Shown piece after piece: positions 5,395 through 6,090 of a stretch of 6,090 bases of DNA. Origin of the DNA: Erysipelotrichaceae bacterium (lineage in GTDB: Bacteria > Bacillota_I > Bacilli_A > Erysipelotrichales > Erysipelotrichaceae); assembly GCA_900770275.1 (NCBI GenBank), contig CAAGJS010000289.1, forward strand, positions 1-6,090. The letters are read 5' to 3'. The notes under the pieces were generated by a model. The model ran no database searches, was not told where the DNA came from, and saw only the letters and a program-made list of their open reading frames with translations. Positions within the stretch are counted from its first letter, which is position 1. Each line of letters opens with the position of its first letter. Made by a program: the position numbers and the translations under genes.

Positions 5395-6090
5395 TCAGTT
5401 TTCCTCCGCAATTACTTCGTTGATCAAAGTCCTGTAGTCTTCTGCGACCCCGTTTTTCGGATCGTCAATCAGAAGACGGTTTGAGAATGTTGCCCGCTTT
5501 ACTGGCGCGCTCTGGTAACGGATCTGGGATGTGAATACGCGATTGCCGTAAGCGTTCCGCAGCTGCTCAATGATGTCTCTGTCCGTATTGTTGCGGTTGA
5601 TCATCGTGATCAGAATCCGGATGTCTAACGGCTCCTCACGGTCAAGGCTGCCGATTACATTCCGGCAGTGATCCCATGTAGCCTTCACTCCGGCAATTCC
5701 GCCCGCATCAATGTTTGTCGGTATGATGATCTGCCGTGCAGAAAGAACGGAATTGATACTCATGAGGTTGATGGAAGGATTGTTGTCGATGATAATTTCT
5801 TCAAAGTCTAAAGGCTTCAGGATCTTCTTCAGGATCAGCTGCGGGAACCCGGAAACCGTCGTACTCTGCAATTCGTAGATCGTCGAGAACAGATCCAGCC
5901 GTGCCGGAAGAACATAAAGGTTTTCCGTATTGGACGGATAAATGCAGTCCTCAATCGGCTTCAAGCCCTTCAAGGCTTCGACAATGCACGGATCCGTCGG
6001 ATCGTAATTCGGAAGCAGTGAAGCAGTCGCATTCGCCTGTCCGTCAGCATCGATGAGAAGTGTCTTGCGTCCGGATTTTGCAAATCCCGC
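5395..6090 (-). CDS. parA: ParA-like partition ATPase (5' end outside window)
   Basis: 231 residues are visible, open at the right edge, with the stop TGA at 5397-5395. The first visible residues (AGFAKSGRKTLLIDADGQANAT) follow directly after where the Walker A motif of ParA/MinD ATPases should be, so only about 25-35 residues including KGGxGKT are missing. LLIDADGQANAT is the Walker A' element (usual DxDPQGN; here Gly replaces Pro). FEEIIIDNNPSINLMS is Walker B (usual IIIDCPPS; here DNNPS). RYQSAPVKRATFSN and GVAEDYRTLINEVI near the C-terminus are typical of ParA proteins. It should use ATP to move ParB-bound element DNA to daughter cells. The TTG at 5973 is not the start, because the frame continues upstream with conserved sequence. 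Confidence 0.93.
   Translation of the reverse strand, partial: AGFAKSGRKTLLIDADGQANATASLLPNYDPTDPCIVEALKGLKPIEDCIYPSNTENLYVLPARLDLFSTIYELQSTTVSGFPQLILKKILKPLDFEEIIIDNNPSINLMSINSVLSARQIIIPTNIDAGGIAGVKATWDHCRNVIGSLDREEPLDIRILITMINRNNTDRDIIEQLRNAYGNRVFTSQIRYQSAPVKRATFSNRLLIDDPKNGVAEDYRTLINEVIAEEN
5403..5407 (-). promoter_or_regulatory. Ribosome binding site of parB, within the end of parA
   Basis: GGAGG, nine bases from ATG 5393, lies inside the last codons of parA. It supports ATG over the upstream TTG and fits translational coupling. Confidence 0.7.

Overview
The window carries one strand of genes. Every supported gene reads right to left on the minus strand. The layout suggests part of a conjugative plasmid or integrative conjugative element (ICE) of a low-to-medium GC Gram-positive bacterium (Bacillota). 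The reasons are: a Gram-positive type surface adhesin with a thioester domain and Cna_B/SpaA-like domains, strong AGGAGG-type ribosome binding sites, and a ParA/ParB pair next to a regulator with a sigma region 4-like C-terminus. The lineage (perhaps Erysipelotrichia or Clostridia) is inference. No conjugation, integrase or replication gene lies in the window, so the plasmid-versus-ICE question stays open.

Right part (4137-6090): a tight operon in the order parA (5' end outside the window), parB (one base after the parA stop), a 24-base perfect hairpin, a 127-residue protein of unknown function, and a 193-residue ArpU/RinA-like predicted regulator that overlaps the 127-residue gene by ATGA. 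ParA and ParB should segregate the element. The regulator may control neighbouring genes.

Middle part (2268-3558): a 165-base leader holds two adjacent perfect palindromes, a short direct repeat and two possible tiny ORFs. It is followed by a 305-residue membrane-anchored protein with two Ig-like (DUF5011-like) repeats, and then by a 208-base spacer with a clear intrinsic terminator. A 22-base sequence containing the palindrome TTGGGACG-N3-CGTCCCAA occurs twice, in opposite orientations, once on each side of the 305-residue gene.

Left part (1-2267): the first 755 residues of a large secreted surface protein, open to the window edge. In order it has a Sec signal peptide, an acidic Thr/Pro/Glu linker, a thioester domain with candidate bond residues Cys183 and Gln235, a Cna_B/SpaA-like domain with a plausible Lys422/Glu525/Asn556 isopeptide triad, and the start of a second such domain. 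This is the architecture of a covalent adhesin.

Taken together, a maintenance module (parAB plus regulator) is joined to a cell-surface module (membrane-anchored Ig protein plus thioester adhesin). The inverted 22-base repeats and the hairpins between them are the least explained structures in the window.
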